Shown: positions 33,601 to 45,455, counted from the stretch's first letter. The stretch: DNA of 64,000 bases from Beroe forskalii (GCA_011033025.1 WFMF01000307.1:124001-188000); one strand, 5' to 3'. The notes: generated by a model not told the origin, from the sequence alone. Translations and numbers: made by a program.

Positions 33601-36600
33601 GTGTTGCAGAAACAGTTAGATATACGTCATTACATTGATTATCCATCTTGAATAAGGAAACTTATCTTGTATTTTCATACATGAGGTACGCTGCATGGAG
33701 GGAACTGTTCTTTCATCAAGTATGAAATATGCGTACAAGGAAAGAGACATATAACGTGAAGACAGGCTAACGGCTAGGAAAAGCTGGGAAGATTCGAAAC
33801 AAAGCTGTGCTGCTTTGATAATGTGCCTGATAATGCGGGGTATGTGACATTCAAGATGTATCAGAAACATTGAAATAACGTCAATCTACATATTAAAGTA
33901 TTAAGGGGAAGAAGTAGTAGAAGACATTATTCTTTTGGTGGCTGCACTTCAACTGTTACAGAACTAGTGAACTGTTACACTTCACGGGTACAGCAGTAGA
34001 TTCTAGCTTCTTATTTCTAGCTCTCACAGGACAGAAAATTAGACTCATTACCGTCAGTAACATCCGGATACTCTTGAAGTCACATTTACCGAAACTCATG
34101 ACTTACTTTAAAACAAACTATAGAAACTATAGTATGATGTACCATTGTACCGTTATATTATATACACTCGCATAAAAAGTAGTTGTTTTAATGGAAGTAA
34201 CGGGTCACATTAGAATATAATATTTTCACACTAATTCAGTGCAGTAAAACTTACACCCATTCCAAGTAAAGCAGTCCTCGGAAAACCCGGTCAGGTATTT
34301 CCTTGAGTTCGTTCTCACTCACCACCCTGCAAAAGGGAGAAGTTTATAAAGGAGCACTCAGTTCGTTTTCATTTACCACCCTGTGTGACTGATACGGAAT
34401 ATAACATGTGTCATCAAGGAAAGTCTTCTGATTATTTTGATGAAACTTTCAGGATATTTGGACAACATTATTGTGATTATTTCAAAAGAATTATATCAGA
34501 AAAAGGTTCATCAGAAGCTTTTAGAAATCATGATATAAACATGATGGGGTATCAGAACGGTCCATCAACTCTGAACAGGCATATAGATTAGAATGACATT
34601 ATGATTTGGGTGGGAGTAGATTAGAATGATATTGTCCATTGGAAATACCCCATCTCCCAATGTTACACCTTCATTTCATGGCAATTGCAGAGTAGACGTG
34701 GAGATTAGATCCCCTAATTAGAGCTCTGGATACAGGATATACACAGGCTATAATCGTTATCGTATATGGATGAGGCCTCTATCAACTAGAACTCAAGAAA
34801 TAGATACAGGGCATTATGACCAGTAGTCTGGGAATGAAGGATGACTTTATGATAAATAGACATCCTGCGCAGAAGGAATCCTCCTACAAGCTGCTGATTT
34901 GACCTGCTACAGTATTATCATGTAATGAGTGAAACACTACACAGATAACAGCTGTTTTGTGAACTTAGGGACCACCATTATCTCCCTCCGTTGCGATACT
35001 ACTCCACTTAGAGTCTCAGGTTATACTGGTACTAGATCCTAATAGTTCCTTGTAACCGAGGGCAGGAGTGAGGCTTGCAACAGGAGAGCAGTGCTGGTCA
35101 TGATCACAACAAAAATTCGCTAACAACTAACAACAACTAACTAACAACCAACTGTCAGGTCACGGATGGTTTCATCGCTATAAGCCAATCTCCGTTATTG
35201 AAAGACACGTTGGAGTGTTGGACGACCCTCGACCCTCGATCGGGTTCCGAATATTGGCGCTATAAGCGCCAGGCGCTATAAGCGCCAGGCGCTAACCAAT
35301 GTCTTGCTGTGTCACTTCATGATCTTCCAATGAACCAGGGAGATTATAGAGCGATAAACCTCTAATCACACTTCACCAGAATTCCCTAGAAGACTCTGCT
35401 AGGAGGAGGCTGGAGCTTCTACATCCCTCCGGTAAATTGTGGGATATTACTGCAGTGGTTATACTGAGTGGGGTATATCATGGCAAAGGTCAGGACGGAT
35501 GGATACGAGAGGGATAATTGGGGAAGCTCACTGGTGGTCTCTACAGCTATGCATGCAATAATTAGGGAATTAGCACAATTACCATATAGTATCCGTATTA
35601 ATTAGTGTGTGTAACCAAATATAATGAGGCACACTGAGCAAGATGGTGATTCCTTAGAATCGCGGCCTCTGGTGGAACTTGCGCAGATAGGAACTTGCTT
35701 ACAAGCTTACAGTATCCAAACTCTGATTGATTCCTAAACTTGTGCTTCCTGAGTTCATCTGAAAAATTCACTACGATAAACAAGAAGAACACCAACATAG
35801 GCAACTGTAATGTCCTCTGCCATATTTGAGCGCTGAGACCTCCATTTGAATTCTTGTATTAGCTCCTTTGTATTTAACGATCAACTTACATCTGCAATTG
35901 CTATGTAAGCCTACAAGTGACTCACTTTTCAGCCCAAAAGGTCAAAAGCCTTAGCCTGGCACCTATCACCTAGTGGTACATGAGGTACTGAACGAGAATG
36001 CAGAGTAGATATGTAAGGTGCACGACTTTTCATCTTACGTCAAACACTTACCCAGGTCCCAGACCTTAACCTTTGCTCGGAGTTTAAATGTTATGAGTAG
36101 ATCAAAAGGTGTCGTGAGATGAAATGTCCGTTCCCCGATATGCATTATTACAGTTCAAGGTAGGTATTGAAGCTGGGATATGAGAGCTGTCATTATAGGG
36201 CGTGTGATGTTTTCTACCCTAACCAACATAATGGAACGATAAACTTTAAACGTCCGAGCCTATAATTGTGAGAAAGAACAATGGAGGAATATGTTGAATG
36301 CCGTTAGTAAAAGATGTTTTAATACCTTTACATTTCGCTGAAAAATTAAGCTAGGACCTTGCAAAAGCTCCCATTATGCAAGGTCCAATGAACAATAGCA
36401 TTCTGAGATAGATAATACCTTCTCCAGATGTCAAGAGCATTGTTAAACTTATCAGAGCTCGAACAAGCAAACAACTGTAATTAGTTCTACAGGAACAGTA
36501 GAACACCCATTTCTAAAGGCTAAACATAGCTGGCAGCGGTCTACACTCCGACAATTTACTCAGTAGGTGTAATTTTATATTCTGAATGGGGTGAATATTC

Positions 36601-36903
36601 GGACTATTTTCAAGTTGAAAACAACAGGCGCTGCTGACTGAGGGGTTAAGAAAGAAGGAATATATGGTTATGGAGTAATAGCCTCCCCATGATAACAAAT
36701 TGATGAAAATTTAAAAGTAGAATTAAATGCAAATAAAGTTCAAGCTACCCCAAATACTGAAATATCATGATCCTTGAAATTTGTTACTTCAGACGCAACA
36801 TTTTGAAATGCCTGGACCCTGGAATACTCACAGTATTTTGAGGTAAGGTAGCCGTTGCAGGACTGCAGGGTCTAATGCTCTGATGTTGTTGTGTTGTAAC
36901 TCT
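18433..36903 (-). CDS. Extracellular leucine-rich-repeat / immunoglobulin-domain protein (multi-exon)
   Basis: Minus-strand exons in order: 36832-36903, 34255-34326, 32097-32168, 30974-31048, 28921-28989, 28596-28667, 28319-28387 (seven LRRs), 27889-28043 (LRRCT), 24937-25099 and 19212-19356 and 18754-18929 (Ig parts), and probably 18433-18650. All LRR exons are 69, 72 or 75 nt with phase-2 introns, so repeats are modular. Examples are ELQHNNIRALDPAVLQRLP, DLRGNQINSISREAFYP and SLAHNYIRNIPPQSLAS. The LRRCT shows KWQCDCYMEWLRQYL and later single cysteines. Such proteins act as cell-surface or secreted recognition or adhesion molecules. LRIG, peroxidasin and Trk share the LRR-LRRCT-Ig order, but I see no peroxidase, kinase or membrane segment. 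The signal peptide and LRRNT are not found; the 5' end lies upstream, perhaps past 61.5 kb. The intron after the LRRCT holds a 90-bp array and the next intron a 5.3-kb fold-back transposon. Confidence 0.88.
18754..18929 (-). CDS. LRR-Ig gene, exon for the C-terminal half of Ig domain 2
   Basis: It joins in frame to 19212-19356 (..ESR|ELYGSEDGV). It carries GSVLHLSNTPNADNSGEYK and CVAANSLG, the classic D-x-G-x-Y-x-C end of an I-set Ig fold. The donor is AACG|GTGAGT, phase 1. Exon and domain assignment are firm. Confidence 0.9.
19212..19356 (-). CDS. LRR-Ig gene, exon for the N-terminal half of Ig domain 2
   Basis: The CTCGCAG acceptor completes the linker LYAPRI with the preceding exon. It holds the first Ig cysteine (VTLACDV) and the core tryptophan (GPILWFKES), and the donor is AGCAG|GTAAGC. 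With 18754-18929 it forms a complete Ig domain. Confidence 0.92.
20590..20712. repeat. GC-rich AGCCGGCCAGCTAG-type cluster in the left arm
   Basis: Short words such as gccggccgacttgcc and gctagccggccagctag alternate in both orientations. The mirror copy is at about 22585-22675 in the right arm. Presence in both arms means it was already there when the arms became inverted copies, or was spread by conversion between arms. The long open frame through it (AGRLARQPASRLASRP) is composition only. Confidence 0.7.
21000..21630. repeat. Array of CGACACTTCATCTC words at the centre of the fold-back element
   Basis: About 25-30 words of the form [g/c]tacgaca[c/t]ttcatctca, at a spacing near 20 bp, face one way up to about 21540 and are inverted beyond it (gagatgaagtgtcgtgag). 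The cluster is bounded on both sides by the inverted word ggggaacgg/ccgttcccc. It is likely a set of protein-binding sites or loop spacer DNA of the fold-back element. Confidence 0.75.
21715..22388. mobile_element. Nested fold-back element with CGACTTTTTAYCCCCC subterminal repeats
   Basis: A 9-bp duplication, ctcgatcat, is at 21706-21714 and 22389-22397. The ends are GAGTATGCGACTTTTTACCC and, inverted, GTGATGCGACTTTTTACCC. Both subterminal regions hold several copies of cgactttttaycccc. It is 674 bp, has no gene, and is inserted in the right arm of the large fold-back element, which it therefore postdates. Confidence 0.85.
22688..23600. mobile_element. Nested fold-back element with CGACATTTGACCCCCC subterminal repeats
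   Basis: A 9-10-bp duplication, gtcaggccga, is at 22678-22687 and 23601-23610. The ends carry arrays cgacatttgacccccc, cgacacttgacccccc and cgacattacatccccc, inverted at the right (ggggggtcaagtgtc). It is 913 bp and also sits in the right arm of the large element. A middle stretch (22800-23300) is unique sequence with no recognised protein. Confidence 0.82.
24937..25099 (-). CDS. LRR-Ig gene, exon for the C-terminal half of Ig domain 1
   Basis: It opens after a CTCTCCCAG acceptor in phase 0 with DGEALEAQGNRY and ends CTCT|GTGAGT in phase 1. It contains LYSDSAQYTCSAGSGPD, the second-cysteine end of an Ig fold, followed by TLDVL. The matching first half (first cysteine and tryptophan) is not encoded in this exon. 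Its phase-0 start also does not match the phase-1 end of the LRRCT exon, so at least one exon between them is missing from view. Confidence 0.9.
25106..25196. repeat. 43-bp tandem duplication
   Basis: ggttgggaactactacaggg and the following bases up to gagaggagg occur twice in a row with a 43-bp period. It lies directly upstream of the Ig 1 exon acceptor, so the polypyrimidine-side sequence is duplicated. Confidence 0.85.
25311..27888 (-). repeat. 90-bp tandem array (about 29 copies) made of the LRRCT exon end plus its splice donor
   Basis: On the coding (minus) strand each unit reads: the last ~58 nt of the LRRCT exon (KDVQGDAMSSLRDPLLC), then the donor A|GTGAGTATAG, then ~32 nt of intron ending GTTAGTGCAG, then the next unit. 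Most units are exactly 90 bp; some are 87-89 bp or carry larger deletions (for example near 25750, 26200, 26470 and 27630). Since 90 is a multiple of three and the unit has no stop, frames of up to 191 residues run through it. Every copy keeps a consensus donor, and most keep an acceptor-like TAGTGCAG. The array starts directly at the real exon (27889-28043) and ends 212 bp before the Ig 1 exon. High similarity between units points to recent or ongoing expansion. Confidence 0.95.
27889..28043 (-). CDS. LRR-Ig gene, LRRCT capping exon
   Basis: A TCTCCCTCAG acceptor, then DVNGNKWQCDCYMEWLRQYL, LTCSGPKDVQGDAMSSLRD and PLLC, ending TGCA|GTGAGT in phase 1. The C-x-C...C...C cysteine pattern is that of an LRR C-terminal cap. 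The upstream intron is phase 2, as for all the LRR exons. Its last ~58 nt are the seed of the adjoining 90-bp array. Confidence 0.93.
28422..28505 (+). mobile_element. Short MITE-like element, copy 2 (84 bp, 8-bp target duplication)
   Basis: It is flanked by gtcattac at 28414-28421 and 28506-28513. It starts tcgacggacg after one base and ends catcctacga, like copy 1 at 13485-13599, but is shorter in its left part. It sits in the 209-bp intron between LRR exons 28596-28667 and 28319-28387, and without the insertion that intron would be about 115 bp. Confidence 0.78.
29036..29295 (+). mobile_element. Fossil retroelement scrap, C-terminal end of a reverse-transcriptase polyprotein
   Basis: A plus-strand frame carries RLKRIAEKTKEEYRDVISM, then MRVKLSFALLKSVLMSVRG and SRGKPSHKREIPISEV. 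This resembles the last part of the same kind of polyprotein as the fragment at 10930-11900 (there RRRLRFDLLKT). It is a different lineage, in antisense orientation within an LRR-Ig intron. Only the extreme C-terminus remains. It is short, broken off at the 5' side and probably old. Confidence 0.6.
29300..30970. other. LRR-Ig intron, AT-rich, nothing recognised
   Basis: Open frames here are short and lack codon character. No repeat or RNA gene is supported. Confidence 0.4.
32170..34250. other. LRR-Ig intron, AT-rich, nothing recognised
   Basis: Plain intronic DNA between LRR exons 32097-32168 and 34255-34326, with no supported element. Confidence 0.4.
35248..35294. repeat. Palindromic direct repeat ggcgctataagcgcca
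   Basis: The 16-bp word ggcgctataagcgcca is near-palindromic and occurs twice in a row, followed by a third half (ggcgctaacc). It lies in an LRR-Ig intron. The purpose is unknown. Confidence 0.7.
36106..36141. repeat. Scrap of the 19.4-24.7 kb fold-back family
   Basis: gtgtcgtgagatgaaatgtc followed by cgttccccgat matches the inner boundary of the central array (reverse complement of about 20994-21030 and similar to 21585-21637). It is a solitary ~35-bp piece, so the family occurs elsewhere in this locus. Confidence 0.55.
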
Positions 36904-39900
36904 CTGAAAAGTAGAAATGTTTAAACATCTAGAATTAACATTAGTGATAATATAATTGAGATGGAACTGTAAAAACCACGATGGTGAATCAACCATAAAG
37001 GTCAGATGGGCCATGTTAAAGTTGTGTCTATCCCAGAATAGCAATGGGTGGGGTTGACATAACACATAGCTGACGTCATAGGAAGATTGGATAGAACACG
37101 TAATAAGTTCCGTAGCTCCGGATGACTCATGAAATACATCACAGCTATTATAACACAGTTTTCAGTAACTACCTCATGATGAAGATTAATACGAATCCGA
37201 TTACATTTAGAATCCTCTGACATTTAGCATCATCATATTATGTGGATAATCCGGGATAATAGTAGCAAATATTATATATGCAGTATGCGACGGCAAAGAT
37301 CGTGTTTGCGTCATTAATTCACGATTCCCTTTCCTAATTATGACGGCAGTCTACTAAATACTGAAGTGTCTGATTACTCGCGTGATGTGTTTATCATAAA
37401 ACAAGGATAATAGGGAATAATTACAGGTCATAATAATTATAGCTAATGAATTTCAAATTGAATCATAATTATCACAATATAGCTTAAATTGAGCAGTGGC
37501 CAATGCTGACAAATTTAATTAGATTCGGTGTACTCGAGTGAATGGAACATTGGATTATTAATAAATGGAATGCGGATGAAAATTAAAATTTGAATAATCA
37601 AAAATGAATTACTGGGGAAAAAGGGTAATAAATTTGCCCAAATTTGTCGGTATTTTGAAGAGGGCGAAAGTTGGTCAGTCGGTAAGTTCATGATTTGAAG
37701 GAGTCTAGCTGACTCAGGCTGTTGAGTGTGTTATGTAAAATATGCAGCTAATCAGAGACCCTCAATCAATTGAAATAATCCGTCAATCCGAGCTTATGTG
37801 AAAGTTCGCCGCTCTAAAGGCACAATGTACTTGGGGCCAAGATGAGGATCTATTCGACAGAAAGACGGCTCTGTAAATACTCAAATAGCTGCTGATCCCG
37901 TATTGCATGTCTGATAGGCAGAGCTCTGGGAAGTGACGCACTTCCTAACAGCCTGATAACAATGTCCATCTATTGTGGCGCTCGCCGACTGATACTTCAC
38001 AGATCACTGGTATCACTCAGTCCCTGCAAACACAGGTATCTCCTGCCATGTCTAGCCCTTCCATATTAACGTCACCGAACTGCAGTTACTGCACTGCCAT
38101 TCATGATTTTTGCAGCACTTTCATGAAAAGAGCAGTATTTATTTGACCCGCAAGTACTTGAAAGGTTTTTACACTAGCTTCAACATTTTGCAATATTGTG
38201 ACAGGTGACACATTATTCGATGACCTGTGAGAAGGTTAAACATGCACTCAGTAGCACCTTGTTTTAACATTTTGACGTTGTTTCCTTTCTTTTCGTACCA
38301 GCTGAAGACAGGAGATTTAGTATATAGCACATAATTATAGGCCTTGTAGACACAGAATTCCAGTATAGGTCATACGCAAGTCATGTTTACAGCTCTGGAA
38401 GTCATGTTTAAAGCTCTGGAAGTCTTACTGGGTTTACAGGGCCACCCATTCCCCATACTGGCATTTCCATAGAACATTCGAGGAATCGGAGGTATTCTAA
38501 CATTCTAATACCGCGTTATTCTGACTTCCAAAGAGCTCAAATCCTGACTACAATTCATTGAACGGAGTATTTTGAATAAAATTTAATGCCAGTATTATGA
38601 TCTATTATGATGCTGTTGCTGTCTAACAAAGCAGGGCCGCAGGTCAACAAGTAATCGTTTTACTGATAAGCTTACACGTACCATTCCCCTGAGAATTGAA
38701 AGGTGATGCACTTTGCCTTGTCATTACAAGAGAGCATCGGTTCTTTGTGTGACAAGGCACAGTAGTAAATTGAAACGTGCATCTGTCTGACTTGATCCTC
38801 CATGAAAGTGTAACAACTTCGACTTTCTTTACCATTGACACGGAATTGTTTGCACAGTAGCAACATTCAGATACCATGAGCTAATCGTCTTTAGTCGCCT
38901 CTCAAACTGCAACCCTTGTTCCACTAGGAGCAGAGTACCGCTTGAAAAGAGTTCCATTCTGTGTACTTGGTGCCCAAGTCACTACTTACTACTCATTATA
39001 AATCAGTATTTCTATTAGTCTATTCCGCTCGATCTAGGCTGCTCTAACCCGTAGTAATACCTAGTTGATATCTGGATGTAAACCTGATATGAATCAGATC
39101 ATTAGCCGCCTTCCTCCAGCCAGGAGATACCAGCAGCTGCCCATCAACTCACTACTCAGCAGCCTGATAATGACTTCACTCTCCACTACCTGTTCCAGGT
39201 GCACGTCCCATGGAGGTATACACCTGTGACAGGACCCTCCAATATCTCAGATCTTTCTCCATCTGAGCTCTCTCTCATTACGTATATATTGTAATGCTAA
39301 TATCCTCCTTATCTGGCGAATCCCATGTACTCCGGCACAGGAGTTAGGAGGGTTCCCCCTCATCAGCTGAATAGGTTAACTCATGATAATGACGTCACTC
39401 CCCCTACCTATACCTCTCTACAGAATCTATACTCCTCTGCAGAATCTACACGTCCTGAGATCCCAGGAGTCCTGGCGACGTTGTTACAGGCTAGGTACAC
39501 GTCTTGTGTAGAAGTGCGTGGGGAGACTCGGGCTATATCGGGATGTGGTTTATCCTGGGGTTACACTTCTGTGGTTACAGTTCCTGAATGAAGTTGTGGC
39601 CAGCAGATCAGGACCAATTAAAGCTGAAAACGCTCATTCCCGGGGACTAATGACAGCGAGCCTGGTGGTTGGCCGTGCGTTACCAAAATGTCATTTATCC
39701 GTTGTGGGGAAGAATGATAAATATTCATGGGGAGTGCTGTGGTTATAGTTCCCAGGAGGAATGTCGGGGTGGCGCCGACCAAACACTCACATCCCCTGAA
39801 ACATCTCAATACATGGACAGTGGAGGGCACAGAGGTACATTCGGGGCAGTTATTCAAGTGTATGCTGTGTTTTTTAATCTACAAACCACAGTAGTTGCAC

Positions 39901-42900
39901 TCGTGATATTTCTATTGTTAGCAGTAAAAAGTGAAAACAGCATAAAAGGAGGAACATGTGGAGCTTGGATTTCACTGGGGAGTCAGCAGCTGTCACATTT
40001 CCAGGCTTGATCTGGTTCGAGCTAGTGGTGTGACTGACACGGGGAAGTTTTAAAGCCAGGGGAGTCAGGGCCGTGGGAAAAATTCTGAATAGGGGCTTGA
40101 ATTTTGTGATCAAATTCTAAAAAATATCTCAGCTGATCATCTTACAGGGGAATTCTTGAAATATATCCTTCACTTATGTGAGATCTTTAAAGAATTTCAT
40201 TGAGACATTGAATTGTTTATTGTCTTATCAGTTAGAAAGTTCTTGGAAATTAATTAAACTTAAAGCATTATATTTTGTCTACGTGTCATAGAATGTTTCA
40301 AGATTGGCTTGCATCTTTAAATTCACCTTTGTATCACCACTTACAAGAACAGAGATCTCATGCAATTATCGGTATCACCAGATAAACACTTGGGATTCAA
40401 AAATAGACTGATGAACGTCACCAATGAGCCATTCTCACCACCATATTAACGTCAGATCTCAGTCAGCAACTGATCGGATGCGAATCATTCTTGAATGGTC
40501 AAAGGCCGTCTTTAACGAGGAGAAGGTATCTTACTATCTTAAACACGTCGGAAACTATTGATCACATGATCCGTTGATTATTATAATGATACGCTCGAAT
40601 AAGTAGATTCCAAGTTGCAACACATTGTTATTCTTTATAATCATTAATTATCATTTTAATATTGAACTGAATATCTAATTTCGAGATTAAGCGGAGAAAT
40701 GATCAATTCATCAGATGACGACTCAGACAATCAAATCATATACATCACCGATCTATGAAAGATGCTCTATCATGTAAGAATCTATTTTCAATAAAACAAT
40801 AAGTCAATAATTCATTTCTGATATCGGGATCTAAAATTTTCATAAAGCTTTCATTCTCTCTTCCACTTCCGTGACAAGAATTCTAAAACTCCAATTTTAG
40901 CTTTATTATCACCAGACATTTCTATATTTCATAATACTACAGATTTTCATATTTATGGAAAATACAAAAGTAATTTTCTATTTTTTACATAAGAAGATTT
41001 TATTTTCATAATTCATTTTGATGGACACCTTGTTTTGACTTTTGATTCTTTTGGACTGATTTTATGCTACACGACTGTAAATCTATAATTCTAATTCCAA
41101 TTCTATAATAGAAGTGTAAAAGTACCTTAACACAACAAACTGCGTTGATAGTTCAGGGTGATTAGCAGCCCATTTAGCAGTTGTTTCTCCTCCTGAGGTA
41201 TTGGTAGCTCTGGTACAAGACGTCGTGTGTTAAGCGAGCACTGTTTACTCCCAGGTTCCTACCAACCTATCAACCTGCAACCAGGAGACAGGGGTAGGAT
41301 GTGGCCCGTGGGTAGAGTGCAGTAGAATGTCACCAAACACACCCTTTCCAGACTTGTGCTACACTTCCTTTACTGCTTACTTCACTACTCCCTTTTGCCA
41401 CTGCTATACTGCCTTTACTTCACTACTCCCTCTTTACCACCAGCTCCACCTAACAAACACTTATAAAATCCTTGTGAAGTGCCAGTGCTATGAGTGGCAG
41501 ATGACATGTCTTAGACGGAGTAATCATAGGTAGATTATAAGAGGTTGTGAGCAATCTATCAATGCCGCTATGGGGAGATAGTTAGCACTCATTATCCAAT
41601 CGATTAGCGAACAATCGGCCTATCACGTGGCGGGAATGTCCACAATGAAATGATTTCCAGTAATGCCGCCTGACGACAAGCTGATAATGAGGAGCACTAA
41701 TAGTAAAGCTGTTTGCGCTAATCACACCGCGTATGTTTTAAAATGTCAGCACTCCTGTTTGTTAGTTTTGGAGTGGAATGCGAGGCAGAAAGATGCATCA
41801 AATCCCAAATGAGTTAATGGAGAAAATAGAATCAGTCAAAATTCTAAGAACGGCCGCTTTTTGACGAAATTATGAAGTCGAATGAACACAGAGCCAAGGG
41901 GAACATTCCAGGTATCTCTAGGGATATAAAGTCAGGAATTTGTTGACGGAATCTTTGGGAGTAAGTTTAATTCTTTCTTAATTGCTGTGATCGCGACGGT
42001 GATAGAATTAAAATATAAAACGTCTGGATAATTTGCACTTTGAGCACGCATCAGATAACTAAGACAAAGTTCATGGACATGATCTAGACAGACTTCTGGG
42101 TCCATTATGTCAAATATTGACAAGCTACGAGCAATGGTCAATACTCGAGCTTCCTCAAGAATTCCAGCTACTTTAATCAGATAACAATTATGAGAAGATT
42201 AAATGAGTTCTCAGTTCATTGTTCATAGAAGATGATCCATATAGCTGATGATGGTTATCCAGGCATTCATGTATAGAATATGACAGGATCAGCGTATATA
42301 TATTTTGTATACCAAAGGGTCCGCTGGTTCTTTGTAGAAAGCCATCCATTGTCAACTAACACAAATCATGGAATGGACCTTTAAATGGTTTGCTCGTATT
42401 ATCATGAAAGGTATGATTAAGTCTAAGGCTCCCTCCACATTTAGACTTTTGTGTGCGAACTATCCACCTTTGAGTCTACCTATCAGTAGAAAGAAAAGAA
42501 TAGCATGAATAAGAAGGAGCAGCTCAATGATAGAATGCTAATTTTCGGAGATGAGGAGGCTTACAAATGCTTTGTGGGACAAGGAGCATGTTACAAATAG
42601 CTTATTGAATATCAATCCGTATGTTATTATTTCTACATAATCACTATCATTCGCTCTTGAAACGAACCTACTCTGAGTCTTATTTGAGCTAAACGAGGAA
42701 TAGTTTCCTGGTCCCAGACTAGCATAATCTCTTGTCAATGTTGATAACTTGACTATGCCCTCAATTCACTATTGCAAATTCTTATGGTGGTCTCTATCAT
42801 CCATACAGCCTTCCCCCTTGAAAAGGTCGCAACTTCCTTTCCAGAGGCGAATTGTATTGGTTCATTCTCAACTCAATCAAAGGCTCACAGACTTTACAGA

Positions 42901-45330
42901 CTTCAGAATTTATTGAGAGATATCATCCTGTCTAGCTCCGAACTTGAATAGAACTGATAGCACAGTATCAGCTGAATAGCACTGATGAAAGCACAGTATC
43001 TTTAATGTAGCACTGATAGCAAACGCATTGTATTCACAGATGTACACGGTATCTCTGCAGTAGATGATGGGATTATTAGACCTACCTACCTTTAAGGTTA
43101 TTATTAGGTTTATGATATTAGGTTTTTGTATTTAGTATGGACAGAGCATTGCTAGTTCCAATCTAATTTGACCACTGCTTGGTCTACAAGGGTATACGTG
43201 GCCAAACACCAGCTCACTCGGCTTGTACTGTCCAGAATTAATACACGATAGGGAAGGATGGAAATGAGTTTATCATTCCGCTTCAATACTTCAACACACA
43301 AAGACAAGGCACAAGGTGCTTCAAATGAAATGACTTAATGAATTTGGGGGTGGCCGAAATGTTTCACACATTTAGAAAACATGAAATGATGAGAATGAAT
43401 TGTAGTTGTCGCCAGCCTTTCGGGTAATGCATGTATACATGTATTTATAGTCCATGATACCACCTAGAAATCCATTCTCAAATGTACCTTTGTTGGTATT
43501 TTAATCTATAACACAATACAGTACAAAGTTGCAGTATGTTGGATAATAATATGCAAACACGAATCCGTTTCATAAATTAAATGAAAGTAGACCTAACGCA
43601 GGCTTAAATCTAATTAAGACACAATATGTCACGTCTTTACGTTTCCATGATGGTAAATCTGATGGTAGTATCTGTACTGTGGACTGTGTAACAGACTGCA
43701 GGTAAAAATAAACGTTTCTGATGTCACCAGTGCACCACTCTGAAGCCAGATAATAACGTCACACACGACTTCCTCTGAGAAGCAGAGCAGATGATACATA
43801 TTTCCTCAGTTAGTATCTACAAAGAGAGCCCCCTACAAAGGAGATATACAAAGCACCCTCCTCGGCCCTCTGATAAATCTAGACTACTTGGGGGTCTGTA
43901 AAAGCTCTCGATACACTTCAGAGATCTGTTGCTCTGGAGTTGCAGCAGGAAGTGACATCACTATCATGATGTAGAATAGTGAGTTAGTGACGATTTAGTG
44001 TCTATTTGGGTGGGGTGGAGGGGTGAACATTCCATTAATTGTACAATTTCAATTCAAGAAAAAAAATTACACAGGGGGTCATTCAACAACAGTATTTCAT
44101 TCAGGAGGTGTTTGTCATGATACATTTGTCGGCTTATTTAAGTCAATATTTTAAACAAGCAAGATAACTGCAGAGGATAGGAGTTTCATGGTTGAAAAGG
44201 GAACATAAAATTCCTTGTTTTACATATTAAATTAGTGCAAAGTACTCAAAGGGACCTCTCTCAGAACGAACCCGGCAATCTCTTACAGTTATACTCTTGG
44301 GGACTCTTTCATGAAAGAAAATCCACGCTTATGAAACCTACATAAAGTGAAAAATTATTATGGGCAAATTTCTTCAAGAACAAAGTAAAACTAGAAAATT
44401 TACTTGATAAGTTGATAGACCGTTCAGTTTCTAATTTCGATGCACACATTGCCACAACATTCCAATTCTGTAGTACTGCAGAATCAAATAGTAAATTAAT
44501 GTAGTAGTAGTAGTACATCACAGAATTTGTCCCAATTTGTCCCAAATCCATTATAACACTTTAGTTCTTTAGTTGTGGAATATGGATCAATGTTACAATC
44601 CTACAATTCCAGTACTCAGAAAATGTCTGAGCCGAGGTCGAGTGTCATTAGTCAGCTATACTAATGAAAGGGTGTTATATGATAGTAGGATATTGTACCG
44701 AATACTGGCAACATTCTGCGTTCAATACGGAGAATATTCTACTCTGTAACTGGGAATTTATTCTAACGTTTGGTCTGGAAAAATTTGTAAAATAAAACGG
44801 GGCATGACTTCACGTTGTTATCTGTAATTACAAGTGAAATAACTAATATCTCTTTCGTCTCTTCCACAATTGATGAAATATCTCTGGATAGTTGGATAGT
44901 TTGGTTCTACTCATGTTTTATCACTCAGCAGGTGATATTAAGATGGGGCTCGGGTATCACGGAAAAACAATCATCACTGAGGAGAAAATCCTCCATTGTA
45001 AAGGCTTTTCTTTTATGTTTTCATTTATGAACGAGATTGGAGATTGTCAGTTACAAGCCTCATGGACTAAAGCAATTACCACACTCCACATAACATTGGA
45101 ACGGTCCAATGAACTATTTGGGTGGGAGACAGTAGACACAGCTGGTGACGAAAATGGCAAGCAAAGCACTTCTGTGAGACATCCTCCTCATTAGCAAACT
45201 ATGTGGAATTGAGGTATTTGAGTGTTTTCTCAAGAAGTCAAGAGGCCAAGATGCTTGAATGTTTGAATGTTCGCCCTGCCTTGGTCGATGGCCTTACAAA
45301 GAAAGTTCAAAAGATAGGTGTTCTTAATGT
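36904..45330. other. AT-rich DNA, no supported gene
   Basis: Possibly the long intron upstream of the first recognised LRR exon, or intergenic. I searched the minus strand for further LRR exons (acceptor, ~72 nt, donor) and found none that fit. Weak open pieces such as GGETTAKWAANHPELSTQFV at about 41132-41200 are not convincing. Confidence 0.4.
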
Positions 45331-45336
45331 AATAAA

Positions 45337-45401
45337 GTTCATTAGTTGACAACTTGGCAATGTTCATTCAATGAACATTGCCAAGTTGTCAACTAATGAA
45401 C
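45337..45401. repeat. Perfect palindrome, 31-bp arms, 3-base loop
   Basis: Positions 45337-45367 are the exact reverse complement of 45371-45401, with loop tca. The arms contain ttagttgacaacttggcaat. It shares its last base with the next palindrome. Confidence 0.97.
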
Positions 45402-45455
45402 GAGGGAACATTTGTGGCGACAATGAACTTCATTGTCGCCACAAATGTTCCCTCG
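45401..45455. repeat. Perfect palindrome, 27-bp arms, 1-base centre
   Basis: Positions 45401-45427 are the exact reverse complement of 45429-45455. The arms contain cgagggaacatttgtggcga. It directly abuts the previous palindrome. The sequence is unrelated to its neighbour except for the overlapping base and a shared atgaac/gttcat word. Confidence 0.97.

Noticed and set aside
41127-41215. Possible ankyrin-like exon (GGETTAKWAANHPEL) with a donor GTACTT, minus strand
   Set aside because: Only one weak repeat-like match, no clean acceptor in phase and no neighbouring ankyrin exon.
45337-45455. microRNA precursor
   Set aside because: Loops of one and three bases and perfect pairing are unlike normal animal precursors. 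Kept as an unexplained palindrome pair instead.
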